A stretch of 64,000 nucleotides of DNA from DATFNI01 sp963712305 (GTDB lineage: Bacteria > Bacteroidota > Rhodothermia > Balneolales > DATFMH01). The translations under genes and the position numbers were made by a program. How positions within the stretch are numbered: position 1 is the stretch's first letter; every line of letters starts with the position of its first letter. Below the pieces are notes generated by a model. It was not told the DNA's origin and did no database searches. It worked only from the letters and a program-made list of their open reading frames with translations. Of this stretch, positions 1 to 9,254 are shown piece after piece. The DNA lies in the NCBI GenBank assembly GCA_963712305.1, contig CAVQHI010000001.1, positions 806,001 to 870,000 of the forward strand. Reading direction: 5' to 3'.

Positions 1-70
1 GCGCGGGTGCCGCGAGAAAAGCACGAAAAATAATGACAAGAATCGTTGTTTTCAGATGTATATGTTCCAT
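1..70 (-). CDS. 5' end of an unidentified secreted protein (cut by window edge)
   Basis: An ATG on the minus strand (complement of 68-70) opens a frame that runs off the left edge. The visible 23 residues begin MEHIHLKTTILVII and end in a small-residue AAPA stretch, which looks like a signal peptide. Nothing beyond this leader is visible, so no function can be given. It would be the next gene downstream of the acetylesterase, behind the hairpin at 190-228. It could be a chance frame. Confidence 0.4.
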   Translation of the reverse strand, partial: MEHIHLKTTILVIIFRAFLAAPA

Positions 71-189
71 CGGTATTATTCTTTAGTTGTCATCCTGAAG
101 TTGTTTTGCTTGCAGAACAACGTAGTATCCCGTTTGACGAGAGTAACGATTGTATCAAATGCAACAATCATTTCCGGATGTGAAACGAG

Positions 190-228
190 ATCCTGATTTT
201 TTCCAACGATTCGGGAAAAAATCAGGAT
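190..228 (-). terminator. Hairpin after the acetylesterase gene
   Basis: A perfect 15-bp inverted repeat (190-204 against 214-228, 9-nt loop) starts just past the stop codon of the acetylesterase gene ending at 236. Each arm contains a run of six T or A, so it could end transcription in either direction. The neighbouring bases (catcctga, gagatcctg) resemble interspersed repeats of related genomes, so it may instead be a mobile hairpin that now serves as a terminator. Confidence 0.5.
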
Positions 229-235
229 GAATCAT

Positions 236-1813
236 TTATTTCTTCCCATACGTCGGCCCGTGCCAATCATCCGTCCGAAACGGGGCTGCCGGAAGGCCGG
301 TCTCATTGGTCAGATTCGGATCTTTTGGATTGTTGTTGAACGCGTAACGAATAGCAGCCGGGTGAGGCACGGAATCCGACCATACTACTACTCTGTTCTT
401 GCCAACGATCTTAGCCTGTGCCCAGTGCCATTGTTTATCCTTTCCGGCAATGGCAAACTCATGAAGGGGTTCTCCGTCTTTGCTCTGCAAACCTTTGCCA
501 ACTTCGTCAAACCAGGCCATCACTTTTGATCCTTCCACCTTCGACCGCCTGTACATTGGTCCGGTAGCAGTCATATCATACCCGTATACATCAGCCAATG
601 CCCAGCGGGACATGCGTTTGCCGACATCCAGCTTATCATGGGGATGAATGTTGTGTGCCATACCGATATCGATGGTCACGATGAGTCCGGTGTTCGGTAC
701 GGTATCGGCTGTTACGCGTTGGGCATCACGCAAATGGCTCCATGCAGCGTCTTCGGGCTGTTCCTTCTGATCGCGATAATTGGGCAACTGTATGATTCCC
801 ACAGGGAAATTGCCTTGAGTCCAGCGATTACGCCAGGATCGAATCATCGTCGGTAAAAGCAGCCCATACTGCCACGCCCGACCTTCATTCGACTCACCCT
901 GGTACCAGAAGGCACCTTTAATGGCGTACGGGATGATCGGCTTTACCATATTGTTGAAGATAGATCCGGCTATCCGGTAGTCGCGCAGGGCATCGGGGGG
1001 GTGCGGTGCTCCGTGGAACTTCCGGCCTTCGGCCTTGGCTTTTTTTGCTTCTTTGGCCCATTCACGAAGAGTGGCTTCATATCGCTTGCGGACTTCTGCA
1101 CGTTCATCCCGCCACATTTTCGTGCGTGCAACGGTTGGCCTCAATTCCTTTGACTCTGTCAGGTATTCAACGGGAGTCCATGCTTCGGCCTGCGACCCAC
1201 CGTAGGAATCGTTGATGATACCGACTGGTACATCCAACTTCTGCTGCAGTTCCTGGCCAAAGTAATAGGCTGCAGCTGAGAATTCTCTGACTGACTGTGG
1301 TGTGCAAGGTTGCCATGTCCCCAGCTTCCCTTTCTTGTGACCAAATCCTACAGCCCGGCTCACATTGAATAGCTTGAGCATTGGGTTGTTGGCAGATGCG
1401 ATAACCGAGTCCCCTTTGGTTGTTCTGATTGATTTCATATTCGACCAGAGCACCAACTGCATGTTTGATTGCCCGGAACAAAACCACACCTCTCCCACAA
1501 GGACATCATTCAGTGTTATTGCATTCGATCCGGTAATGGTCATGGTACGTGGTGTGCTGCTGGCTCCCATCGGATCGAGAAGCAGGCCCCATTTGCCTTC
1601 GTCATTGGCTTTGGCTTTTTTGTGCTGTCCGGCAAATCCAACTGTTATCGTCTCGCCCGGAGCTGCGTTTCCCCAGATTGGTACGGGCTGTTTCTGCTGG
1701 AGCACCATTCCGCTGCCAATAACATCAGGCAATGTGATTTGTGCCATAGCCTGCGTTGCATAAAAGCAACTCAAAAAAAGGAGGGATAGAATAACTTGTC
1801 TTCTTAAATACAT
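236..1813 (-). CDS. Secreted sialate O-acetylesterase-like carbohydrate esterase
   Basis: 525 aa with a signal peptide (about residues 1-25, ending AMAQ). It is a SASA-type SGNH esterase. The nucleophile block GQSNM lies at 114-118 (Ser116), a second conserved block WYQGESN at about 303-309, and a late NIHPHDK segment supplies the probable catalytic His. Such enzymes remove O-acetyl groups from sialic acid or from polysaccharides. Its position last in a run with GH2, GH67-like and GH105 genes, and near rhamnose mutarotase, favours deacetylation of a pectin- or ulvan-type polymer over sialate, but that is inference. The gap to the upstream GH105 gene is 129 bp and holds a repeat relic. Confidence 0.88.
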   Translation of the reverse strand: MYLRRQVILSLLFLSCFYATQAMAQITLPDVIGSGMVLQQKQPVPIWGNAAPGETITVGFAGQHKKAKANDEGKWGLLLDPMGASSTPRTMTITGSNAITLNDVLVGEVWFCSGQSNMQLVLWSNMKSIRTTKGDSVIASANNPMLKLFNVSRAVGFGHKKGKLGTWQPCTPQSVREFSAAAYYFGQELQQKLDVPVGIINDSYGGSQAEAWTPVEYLTESKELRPTVARTKMWRDERAEVRKRYEATLREWAKEAKKAKAEGRKFHGAPHPPDALRDYRIAGSIFNNMVKPIIPYAIKGAFWYQGESNEGRAWQYGLLLPTMIRSWRNRWTQGNFPVGIIQLPNYRDQKEQPEDAAWSHLRDAQRVTADTVPNTGLIVTIDIGMAHNIHPHDKLDVGKRMSRWALADVYGYDMTATGPMYRRSKVEGSKVMAWFDEVGKGLQSKDGEPLHEFAIAGKDKQWHWAQAKIVGKNRVVVWSDSVPHPAAIRYAFNNNPKDPNLTNETGLPAAPFRTDDWHGPTYGKK

Positions 1814-1839
1814 AGCATTTCAAGTTTATTCATTGAACT

Positions 1840-1936
1840 GCAAAAAAGAAACCGCAGAGAGTTCACAGTGGAGACACAGAGTTTTTTTGTCTTTTGGCCT
1901 TTGTAGACTTTGTGCCTTTGTGCCTAAAGAATCTAA
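1840..1936. repeat. Relic of a dispersed CACAGAG/CTTTGTG-type intergenic repeat
   Basis: The gap between the acetylesterase and GH105 genes reads as low-complexity fragments: ccgcagagagttcacagtgg, agacacagag, then repeated ctttgtg/cctttgtg words. Similar wording recurs at 29468-29575 (ggtggacacagagt, cacagtgttcacggagag) and in part at 5616-5652. I read these as degraded copies of one dispersed non-coding element. No frame across it looks coding. Confidence 0.45.
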
Positions 1937-1942
1937 AACTCA

Positions 1943-3259
1943 TCAGTTCTTCCTGCGGTCTTTAACAAGGTGATATGTTTTGTAAGCCGGAATCTCATGG
2001 AAATGAGGCATCTTGAGAATTTCTGCACCGGCCCGTAACACTGGGCCCTCACCCATGGCTATATCGGTTCTGCGAGGACGCGAATAGTAGACTGAGAGTG
2101 ATGGAGCGATTCCGGTACCCGGACATATATCTGTTACATCACCATTATCTGTGATCTTCGAGAGAATCCCGCGCCAGCCGAAATCAGCGACCTGTGCAAA
2201 ATCCTGAGGCAGCCAGCCGCGATTAACGCCTCGTGCGATGCTAAAGGTGAACATGGCTGATGCACTTGTCTCCAGATATGAATCCGTCTTGTTTAATAAC
2301 TGATGCCATAAGCCTGACTCACTTTGATATCTTGCTATTCCTTCCACTTCTTGTTGAAAAAGGTTGATCAACTCATCGCGTTTAGGATAATCTTTGGGCA
2401 ATGCCGAAAGCAGATCAGCCTGGGCCATCATGACCCAGCCATTGCACCTGCCCCAATAGGCAACACCGTTGGTTTTTGTATCTGTATAATAGCAATGATA
2501 ATATAACTGCCTGCCTGGATCCCAGAGGTATTTATGAAAATGAATGACTTGTTTGGCGGCATAATCGAAATACTTATTATCGCCGGTCAGTTTACCCATC
2601 CTTGCAAGAAGCGAGACGCTCATATAGAGATCATCCGCCCATACTGTCATATCATGAGGAACATGACGTGCAATGGTGCTGTCCTGCAGCCGGGGCTCTA
2701 AATACATCAGGTGATCTGAGGCCTTGTCGATATAGGCCTTATAGTCATTATTCTTATGATGTTGGTACAGATCGATTAGGCTGGCAGCCATCGTACCATA
2801 ATCGTCGAGACGTATCATGCGATAGTACATATACCAGGAATGATCACTCACTTTACGGAGGCCATCCGGCTGTTTTAACGTCTCCTCATATTGTTTCCTG
2901 AAGTAGTTCAGGTTGTCCGGATTAAAGACAAACTGCATACACTGTTGTACATAATTCCGGTATTTGTCATCCTTCAGCCGGTCGGCCAGTTCCAGCATGC
3001 CCATGTACAAAACCCCGTTGGTGTAATGCCAGTGGTTGTACTGGCTTTCCACTTTAACATCCATCGAGAATGGCACCCCTTTCAGGCTGCTGTATTCCTG
3101 TTTTGTCTTGGAATTGATGAATTTGAAAGACGTGCTGTTGACGATCCTGTCTGCGATCTTTTGCAAGACCTCTTCGGTATGCGCGCGATTCTGCGACTGC
3201 GATGGAATCACATATGCGATGCAGAGTATTAGTGTGAGTATGAGTTTCCTGGTTTTCAT
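1943..3259 (-). CDS. Unsaturated rhamnogalacturonyl hydrolase (GH105/GH88 family)
   Basis: 438 aa with a signal peptide (about 1-23). The (alpha/alpha)6-barrel signatures are present: HSWYMYYR with LDDYGTM around 140-156 (an Asp pair expected to carry the catalytic acid), WADDLYM at 207-213, and WGRCNGW at 269-275. The family removes the 4,5-unsaturated uronic acid left on oligosaccharides by polysaccharide lyases. The usual glycine in WGRGNGW is Cys here (residue 272). The start codon overlaps the stop of the upstream GH67-like gene by four bases (ATGA), so the two are probably translationally coupled. No polysaccharide lyase gene is visible in the window. Confidence 0.9.
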   Translation of the reverse strand: MKTRKLILTLILCIAYVIPSQSQNRAHTEEVLQKIADRIVNSTSFKFINSKTKQEYSSLKGVPFSMDVKVESQYNHWHYTNGVLYMGMLELADRLKDDKYRNYVQQCMQFVFNPDNLNYFRKQYEETLKQPDGLRKVSDHSWYMYYRMIRLDDYGTMAASLIDLYQHHKNNDYKAYIDKASDHLMYLEPRLQDSTIARHVPHDMTVWADDLYMSVSLLARMGKLTGDNKYFDYAAKQVIHFHKYLWDPGRQLYYHCYYTDTKTNGVAYWGRCNGWVMMAQADLLSALPKDYPKRDELINLFQQEVEGIARYQSESGLWHQLLNKTDSYLETSASAMFTFSIARGVNRGWLPQDFAQVADFGWRGILSKITDNGDVTDICPGTGIAPSLSVYYSRPRRTDIAMGEGPVLRAGAEILKMPHFHEIPAYKTYHLVKDRRKN

Positions 3260-5478
3260 TTTGTGCTGCTGGTATTCGTTCTCATTTCCTGTGACTTCGC
3301 ATCCGAAGAATCGGGGCCGGTCATTTCGATGGTGTATTGCCTTGATTTATCATAGATCTCCTTCATCAGACGGACCGGGTTACCCAGACCTATATGTCGA
3401 AATTTGTTTATCTGTCCTAGTGGCAGATCATAACAGCTAAACTTTTGATCATCCCGGTATTGAAACAGACTGTCTTTATAATGAACCACAGTCTTATAGG
3501 ATTCGGCGATTTTCTTTAACTGTTCAGGATTGGCGCTGCGGATGGAATACAAGTATCGCAGATACCGAAAACGCCAGTAGCTGACCTCCGCCTCCTTGTT
3601 TTCGATAGCTTCATATTTAAGCCAGTTAAACCGGGTATGTAGTTCCTGATACTGACTATCACTCAGGTACGGTTTAGCTTCAACGAGATATTTAAACATC
3701 TTATCGATATTCCGAAGAGCTTCATCTTTCTCATTGATGACGCGATTGACATTTTCAAGTGTCGGCTCCAGGTACTTCTGGTACTCCGGCAAATACGTCC
3801 TGTTCGTGTACATCAGCAGGACTTCCCGCCTGTATATCGTGCCTGGAAAGCCGCTATTCGTATCGTAACCGAATCCCAGCGTAGAGAACAGTTTATCCAC
3901 CACGGGTTCTGACAACTGTAATGCTTTTACCACATAGGGAGCTGCTTTTTCACCATAAATCGGTTCGGCCCAGTCCATCCACACTTTCTGTGTATCGGCA
4001 TCAAGACTCCACGAAAACTGACGCCATGCATAGAGATTAATACTATTGATGATATCATGAATCAGATCATAATGGGCCTGGTGGGTACCGCCCCAGAAAA
4101 CACTAACACCACTGTCCCTTCCCATGAGATCATGGGCCTTTTTCATCGTCCATTTTGTATGATGAACATTGGCCGCCGGCAGATAGTAATGTCCCGTTGT
4201 CTGACCTTCGAGCTGATATTCAACAATTTGTTGATGATCTTTTGTCTTTCCTATCAATGTTTTAAAGCGGGCTGCGGGAAAACAATCCGACATGTAGACT
4301 TTCGTTTGAAGAGTCACAGCTGCGGGATCGTCTTCTATCACTTTTCCCCAGAGGCCATACCTGCTACCACTGAATCCACCATAGCCCGGCGCATGTACAA
4401 ACTGATGCTCCAGTTCCCCCTGGTTATTGTGCAGAGTAACCCAGTGAGCCCTGCCGGATGACCATGTTCGCACGATAAGCGGTTTGTGTTCCTTGCTCAA
4501 AACTTTCTGATATTCACTTACATTTTTCCTGATCTCTTCATTAAAATGATCCAGACCATTGGCTTGCGAAAGGCTGTCCTGGCTGTAGATTCCATAAGAA
4601 TCCCAGAAGGTCGCCACCATTCCATCGCCGTGAAGCGTATTTACAAACTCTTTTTCATATGCATCGATAAGATCCCAGGTTTTTGGAAGCGAAGGATTGA
4701 GTGATGCCTTTTCCCATGAATGTGGTGCCCGTTTACCCCTGATATCCGGGTACACTTTGTAAATGGCCGACATCAGCTCGGGCGACCACCGGGCCATATC
4801 ATTTCCATACAAAAAAGGATAAAACGCAACATCTGCATCATGACAAGCCTTGACCATTCGCTCCGCCTGCGCTTCCGCATCCTTCTTCCTAGCCAGCAAT
4901 TTTTTTTGCTGTGCAGGTGACAGTTCACCGTAAACTTTGGGGAAAGACTGTTTTAGTGTGACAAAGTCGGCCGAAAACTTTCCATAAAATATATTGACCC
5001 CTAATGTCGCGACCAGATCAGCAACCGATTCACCCTGACCACCTAAACTGGCATCCCGTGTCTTGAATTCCGGCTGCCTGACATAAACACCAGACGTCCG
5101 TTTCTTCCATAGATTCATGTCACCGGCAGCATAGAGTAAGGAACGAGGCCGCTTGCCAAAGATAAGCGCCCTATCGCCATCAAATTTAATCAGGTAACCA
5201 TCGTATTTCACAGTACCTGGATTCCGCCCAATAAAATTGACCTGTTTCTTCGAAGGCTGGCCGTAATCCAATTCAATAGTCTCTTTTGCCGGAGGTGAAA
5301 CAGTTCTCTTTGTAAGTATATGATCGGCCGGTATATTTAGTTTCCTGGCCATGATTTCTGCTGCAGAATGAACCGCCGGATGTGCCTTTTTAGAGAGAAC
5401 GATATAGTGGAAATTCTGGGCCTGTGCGGGTAATACCCATGACAGCAATGTGACTAACAGATAAATTGTTTTTTTCAT
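3256..5478 (-). CDS. Secreted glycoside hydrolase, GH67-like (alpha-glucuronidase type), family uncertain
   Basis: 740 aa with a signal peptide (about 1-20, ending AQAQ). The first ~140 residues resemble the alpha/beta N-terminal domain seen in alpha-glucuronidases and hexosaminidases: conserved spacing of AAEIMARKL, then FIGRNPGT, then SLLYAAGD. A probable TIM barrel follows with blocks such as FYPFLYGNDMARW and FWGGTHQAHYD. The C-terminal third is helical and begins around NLYAWRQFSW. I cannot assign catalytic acids with confidence. The context (GH2, GH105, esterase, rhamnose mutarotase) suggests removal of uronic acid or a similar side chain. It lies 199 bp downstream of the GH2 gene and overlaps the GH105 gene by 4 bp. 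Confidence 0.7.
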   Translation of the reverse strand: MKKTIYLLVTLLSWVLPAQAQNFHYIVLSKKAHPAVHSAAEIMARKLNIPADHILTKRTVSPPAKETIELDYGQPSKKQVNFIGRNPGTVKYDGYLIKFDGDRALIFGKRPRSLLYAAGDMNLWKKRTSGVYVRQPEFKTRDASLGGQGESVADLVATLGVNIFYGKFSADFVTLKQSFPKVYGELSPAQQKKLLARKKDAEAQAERMVKACHDADVAFYPFLYGNDMARWSPELMSAIYKVYPDIRGKRAPHSWEKASLNPSLPKTWDLIDAYEKEFVNTLHGDGMVATFWDSYGIYSQDSLSQANGLDHFNEEIRKNVSEYQKVLSKEHKPLIVRTWSSGRAHWVTLHNNQGELEHQFVHAPGYGGFSGSRYGLWGKVIEDDPAAVTLQTKVYMSDCFPAARFKTLIGKTKDHQQIVEYQLEGQTTGHYYLPAANVHHTKWTMKKAHDLMGRDSGVSVFWGGTHQAHYDLIHDIINSINLYAWRQFSWSLDADTQKVWMDWAEPIYGEKAAPYVVKALQLSEPVVDKLFSTLGFGYDTNSGFPGTIYRREVLLMYTNRTYLPEYQKYLEPTLENVNRVINEKDEALRNIDKMFKYLVEAKPYLSDSQYQELHTRFNWLKYEAIENKEAEVSYWRFRYLRYLYSIRSANPEQLKKIAESYKTVVHYKDSLFQYRDDQKFSCYDLPLGQINKFRHIGLGNPVRLMKEIYDKSRQYTIEMTGPDSSDAKSQEMRTNTSSTK

Positions 5479-5577
5479 AATACCGAATGACTAATGTTTT
5501 TAAAGTCTATCTGGGATTAGTTCCTCATATCATGTTACAAGTCTGCCCGAGCCTTCGGGGTGACTATCATAACGTTA

Positions 5578-5611
5578 GGTTGGTCACAAGTCACAGACTT
5601 GCGACATAAGG
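5578..5611. repeat. Dispersed AAGTC-n3-GACTT repeat, copy A
   Basis: A 34-bp stretch in the gap between the GH2 and GH67-like genes contains CAAGTC-aca-GACTTG, a 6-bp inverted repeat, followed by CGACA. A diverged copy lies about 54 kb away at 59704-59738. It probably belongs to a short interspersed repeat family. No coding potential is seen. Confidence 0.45.
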
Positions 5612-5677
5612 TGTATATTTCTTCTGTGTATTTCTGTGCTTCTGTGGCAATTATTAAAGGGTATTGATCATGGACAG

Positions 5678-8653
5678 TCATTTTTTGTTTTTTCCAGAAT
5701 TCGGAATTAATTCTTCGGGACCGTTCTTGCTATGGAAATACAGTTTGTAGGTATCCCCTATCCCTTTCTCAAAAAGTCGTTTCACCGTTCTTACAGAAAC
5801 CTTGCTTTGGGGATTGAACTGATTGGATTCCATGTATTGGGTCAGACTATACAACAACTGTCGGGCAGCGGGCCGGTTTTCAGGATCTGATGTCAGATCT
5901 GCGCTACATACCATCAACTTGCCGCCACCAACCTTCGCTTCGAAAATGAGCCCTAACCGCCTGTTGAGGAAATAGGTATCGATGGGCTGGACGAGTGGAC
6001 GAAAACCCGCAGGAAAATCCTGCAGCCACATAACCTGGGAGTGATTGACGATACTCCACCACTGAAAGTTGCTGTGATATGATGTCGGGAAGTTTCTGAA
6101 AGCCGGACTTTTGTCATTCACGAGAATGCCGAGCGTGTGCGGCGGACGCATTCGGAACCAGGATGTATTCCAAAATACTGGCTGAAAACTCATCACTACA
6201 TCTTTACCTTTCTGTACCTTGCCGGCCGCTTCCAGGAATACCTTTCCCCCGCTCTTCAGCACGTCTTCGGCCTTTTGATCCAGTTCATGCGTGAAATAGA
6301 TTTTCGACCGAGCAGGGGCAAACTGCTTATTCGGGTAGACCCAGAAATCCCAGTCGTTGGAGATGGCTGTTCCTTTTAGTCCAACTACAAGTTTCAAATG
6401 TGCCGCACTCCGGAACTCGCTCAGAGGAAGCTGTACTTCACCCAATGGAATATTGTTGCCGATCGGAATAGTTTGCGATTTCAGATTTCCACGGGAAACA
6501 GTCTTTCCGTTCGAATCGACAACACGCCAGTAGGGTTGTGGATTAAGAATCGGTGCCGGACCAAAATTAGCGATTTCAAGGCTGGCTCTGAATGTTTCAT
6601 TGTTGTTATACACAAACTTTTTGATCCGCGCCAGCGGAACCGTCTCGTTACAAAAGTGACGAAACTGGTCAGCAGTGACATATCCTTTGTTTTGCCAGAA
6701 CGCGTTGACCACTCCAACCAGCGCTGTACCCTGCCCGGAATAATCGTTCAGAGACAACAAGAAAAAGCCGGCAAAACCCGGAGTCCGCAATGCCGCTTCA
6801 ACTTCCCCTTTGTAGAACAGCGTTTGCAGTTTTCCTGATGCCATCAGAAACTTTCGGGCTTCGTCGCCCATATGATGATCTCTCAGAATATCGCGGAAGA
6901 GTTTGAAGTTGCGGGGTTCGTGCACCCCGGTATACTCTGATATCTCGCTGAAATCTGGAAACAAATCATACTGACCGACTTCATGAGCGACATACGGTTT
7001 ATCAAAACCTGCTATCTGAGCACGGTGATCAAACTCGGTACCCGGTCGTTTCTTTTTCCAGGGAACGCCGCGCGGACCTGATTTCACGAGATACTGTTCT
7101 TCAGGAACGAGCGGCCAATGCATGCCAACCGAGGCACCGGTATATACATGCCTTGAATCTTTGGTTTTCCAGTAATCGACAAACTTGTTCAGGTATTCCA
7201 CCTGGTGGCCTCCCCGCGGTTCATTTCCGTAAGCCATCATGCAAAATGATGGATGATTACCGTAAAACCGGTCGATACGATTAGTCTCGTCGTAGATATA
7301 CTGATCGACGGGCCGGCCATCCCCAAGGGAGGTACCGTGGTTGGCCCAGCTTGGTCCTTCAATCTGCAGGTAAAAACCTTCCTTATCCGCTGCATCAAAA
7401 GCAGCCTCCGGCGGACACCATGAATGGAACCGCATGGCATTCAGTCCATAAGCTTTGGCAACGCGAAAGATGTGAATCCATCCCGACTCGGTCATTGGTG
7501 GATAACCGGTCAGTGGGAACACGCAATTGTTCACCGTTCCCCTTATGAAAATAGTATGTCCGTTCACAGCAAACCGCGTACCGTCTATCGTAAAGTTTCG
7601 CATCCCGAACGACACTTGTTTCTGGTCATTTTCCCCATCCGATAGAGATAACCTGGCCGTCAGCTTATACAAGCAGGGATGAAACTCATTCCACGTTTTT
7701 ATGTGATCGCCCATAGGATAGTCAATCACGAATGTAGTGTCATGGCTGATTGAAAACCGGGACAAAACGGGTTTCACATTTTCTGTGGATGACGTGTTAA
7801 ATAAACGGGCTGATATCGTGATGTTTCCGCTAACATAATGTGCCAGACTATTTCGGATCGATACCTTCACCTGAGTCTTTTTGTCTTTCACATCAGGGAA
7901 GACCTGGACATCTGATAACCAAACCTTCGGTCGGGAAATGATCTCTAATTTTCCAATAATTCCGTTCCAGTTACCCTGGGTCTGGTCCGTGATGCTGTGC
8001 GAATCGGGCCCGATGTTGACGCCAACATCTTTGATGCTGTTATCCACCCTAATGGTGATCTTGTGTTTACCTGGTTTCAATACTTTCGAGAGGTCATAAA
8101 CATGGGGTGCGCTCAGGCTGTTATCTTTTCCTATTTCCGTGTCATCGACCCATACGTGAGTTTCCCAGTGAGCCCGTTCGAGGTATAACTGGATATGCCG
8201 GCTTTTCCACGAATCAGGGATCATCACTTCTTTCTGGTACCATGCCGCCCCGACATAATGTTTCTTCGGGGTCAGGAAAAAAGAAAACATGGGGTGATTT
8301 GGTTCACGATACTTAGCGAGGTTTGGATCAAAATAGAAAGAGCTGTCATAGATGCTGCCCGTCCAGTTGGTGTTGATGGTAACCGGATTTCCTTTGCCGT
8401 TCCCTGCCATCGATCCGGGCAGATGAATTGTATCGTTTAGTTTCTTTTCATACCACTTTTCACGTATTCCTTTATTACCCGGATCCGTCCGGAAGTGCCA
8501 CGTTCCGGTCAGGTTGATCACATTTTTCCGGCTCTGATAGTGAAGACCCTGACAGGGTCGTGACCCTGTCAGGGTCGCGTCGGAACGACCGTACCCGGTT
8601 GAGACGAACATCTGGCAAAGCCAAAGTGCCGATATAAAGGTCAATAAACGCAT
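5678..8653 (-). CDS. Glycoside hydrolase family 2 protein (beta-galactosidase/beta-glucuronidase type)
   Basis: 991 aa with a signal peptide (about 1-22). An N-terminal jelly-roll sugar-binding domain (about 45-240, with GAAWYQKEV and WVDD) leads to an immunoglobulin-like domain (about 245-350) and a TIM barrel from about 355. The barrel carries the GH2 acid/base in GNEPRG (Glu478) and a nucleophile candidate in AHEVGQ (Glu558). A ~350-residue C-terminal extension may be a further beta-sandwich. It is the first gene of a minus-strand run of four polysaccharide-degradation genes. Substrate specificity cannot be read from sequence. Just after the signal peptide the coding sequence contains a 32-bp REP-like inverted repeat (8545-8576) that encodes residues 26-37 in frame. 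Confidence 0.88.
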   Translation of the reverse strand: MRLLTFISALWLCQMFVSTGYGRSDATLTGSRPCQGLHYQSRKNVINLTGTWHFRTDPGNKGIREKWYEKKLNDTIHLPGSMAGNGKGNPVTINTNWTGSIYDSSFYFDPNLAKYREPNHPMFSFFLTPKKHYVGAAWYQKEVMIPDSWKSRHIQLYLERAHWETHVWVDDTEIGKDNSLSAPHVYDLSKVLKPGKHKITIRVDNSIKDVGVNIGPDSHSITDQTQGNWNGIIGKLEIISRPKVWLSDVQVFPDVKDKKTQVKVSIRNSLAHYVSGNITISARLFNTSSTENVKPVLSRFSISHDTTFVIDYPMGDHIKTWNEFHPCLYKLTARLSLSDGENDQKQVSFGMRNFTIDGTRFAVNGHTIFIRGTVNNCVFPLTGYPPMTESGWIHIFRVAKAYGLNAMRFHSWCPPEAAFDAADKEGFYLQIEGPSWANHGTSLGDGRPVDQYIYDETNRIDRFYGNHPSFCMMAYGNEPRGGHQVEYLNKFVDYWKTKDSRHVYTGASVGMHWPLVPEEQYLVKSGPRGVPWKKKRPGTEFDHRAQIAGFDKPYVAHEVGQYDLFPDFSEISEYTGVHEPRNFKLFRDILRDHHMGDEARKFLMASGKLQTLFYKGEVEAALRTPGFAGFFLLSLNDYSGQGTALVGVVNAFWQNKGYVTADQFRHFCNETVPLARIKKFVYNNNETFRASLEIANFGPAPILNPQPYWRVVDSNGKTVSRGNLKSQTIPIGNNIPLGEVQLPLSEFRSAAHLKLVVGLKGTAISNDWDFWVYPNKQFAPARSKIYFTHELDQKAEDVLKSGGKVFLEAAGKVQKGKDVVMSFQPVFWNTSWFRMRPPHTLGILVNDKSPAFRNFPTSYHSNFQWWSIVNHSQVMWLQDFPAGFRPLVQPIDTYFLNRRLGLIFEAKVGGGKLMVCSADLTSDPENRPAARQLLYSLTQYMESNQFNPQSKVSVRTVKRLFEKGIGDTYKLYFHSKNGPEELIPNSGKNKK
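8545..8576. repeat. REP-like inverted repeat inside the GH2 coding sequence
   Basis: Two 15-bp arms, gaccctgacagggtc (8545-8559) and its exact reverse complement (8562-8576), flank two bases. Each arm is itself nearly palindromic. The element sits in the linker between signal peptide and mature domain of the GH2 protein and keeps the frame open. GACCCTG/CAGGGTC hairpins of this type are commonly intergenic, so its position inside a gene is unusual. Confidence 0.7.
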
Positions 8654-8684
8654 CTATCGTTTCTCTTACTTAGACTACCACAAT

Positions 8685-8800
8685 CTCCTCGTTACGATGC
8701 TCTGCTTCGTAATGAGCCGTTGGGTGCTCTGCTCCCATTTTCTGAGGAGCAGAGTACCTCAGCCTCGCGTTCCCAGACAGAGCATGGGAATGAGAAGAAA
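8685..8800. repeat. GCTCTGC-type dispersed repeat, copy 1
   Basis: Upstream of the GH2 gene the bases read ctcgttacgatgctctgcttcgt, then gctctgctccca, gaggagcagag, and end gttcccagacagagcatggg-aatgagaa. The same ordered words recur at 9255-9362 on the other side of rhaM. The inverted halves (gttcccag-cagagcatgg against tgctctgctccc) could fold. It matches the general form of a widespread non-coding bacterial repeat. No frame in it looks like a gene. Confidence 0.6.
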
Positions 8801-8867
8801 ATTATTCAAGTTATTAGCCGTTGCATCGCCGAGGTCATCCCCCAAACCCCCTTCGAAGGGGGACTTC

Positions 8868-9182
8868 TTAGTCCATATGAAATACTTCTTTCAAGGGAAT
8901 GGCAACTGGCGAGTTGTCATCATTGGTTTCCATCAAATCCGCCATGTAATCCCACCATTTCTTCATGATGGGAAGGTCTGGCAGCTTGTCGGATGTATGA
9001 TCATCATCAAGCTTCTGTATAGCGAACAGGGTGAGAGTTTCTTCATCCAGGAAAATGGAGTAATCGTGGATGCCTGCATCTGATATCGCCTTTTCAAGTT
9101 TCGGCCAGATCTCATCATGCCGCTTTTTGTACTCTGCCTCGAATCCGGGCCTGAGCTTCATCTTGAATGCATTTCTGATCAT
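8868..9182 (-). CDS. rhaM: L-rhamnose mutarotase
   Basis: 104 aa, the usual length for RhaM, matched along its whole length. It has the family's Tyr18 and catalytic His22 in EYKKRHDEIWP, the SIFLDEETLTLFA strand, the tryptophan pair in MKKWWDYMA, and the C-terminal NSPV-PLKEVFHMD motif. The enzyme interconverts alpha and beta anomers of L-rhamnose in the cytoplasm so that isomerase can use it. There is no signal peptide. It stands alone between two copies of a dispersed repeat, within a run of secreted glycosidases, which points to rhamnose as a released sugar. The rhamnose isomerase and kinase genes are not in this window. Confidence 0.95.
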   Translation of the reverse strand: MIRNAFKMKLRPGFEAEYKKRHDEIWPKLEKAISDAGIHDYSIFLDEETLTLFAIQKLDDDHTSDKLPDLPIMKKWWDYMADLMETNDDNSPVAIPLKEVFHMD

Positions 9183-9254
9183 ATCATTTAATATTGTAAA
9201 ATGTTTAATAATGATAGCAATCGGCGATCAGCTTTCAGCTATCAGCTCTTCTCG

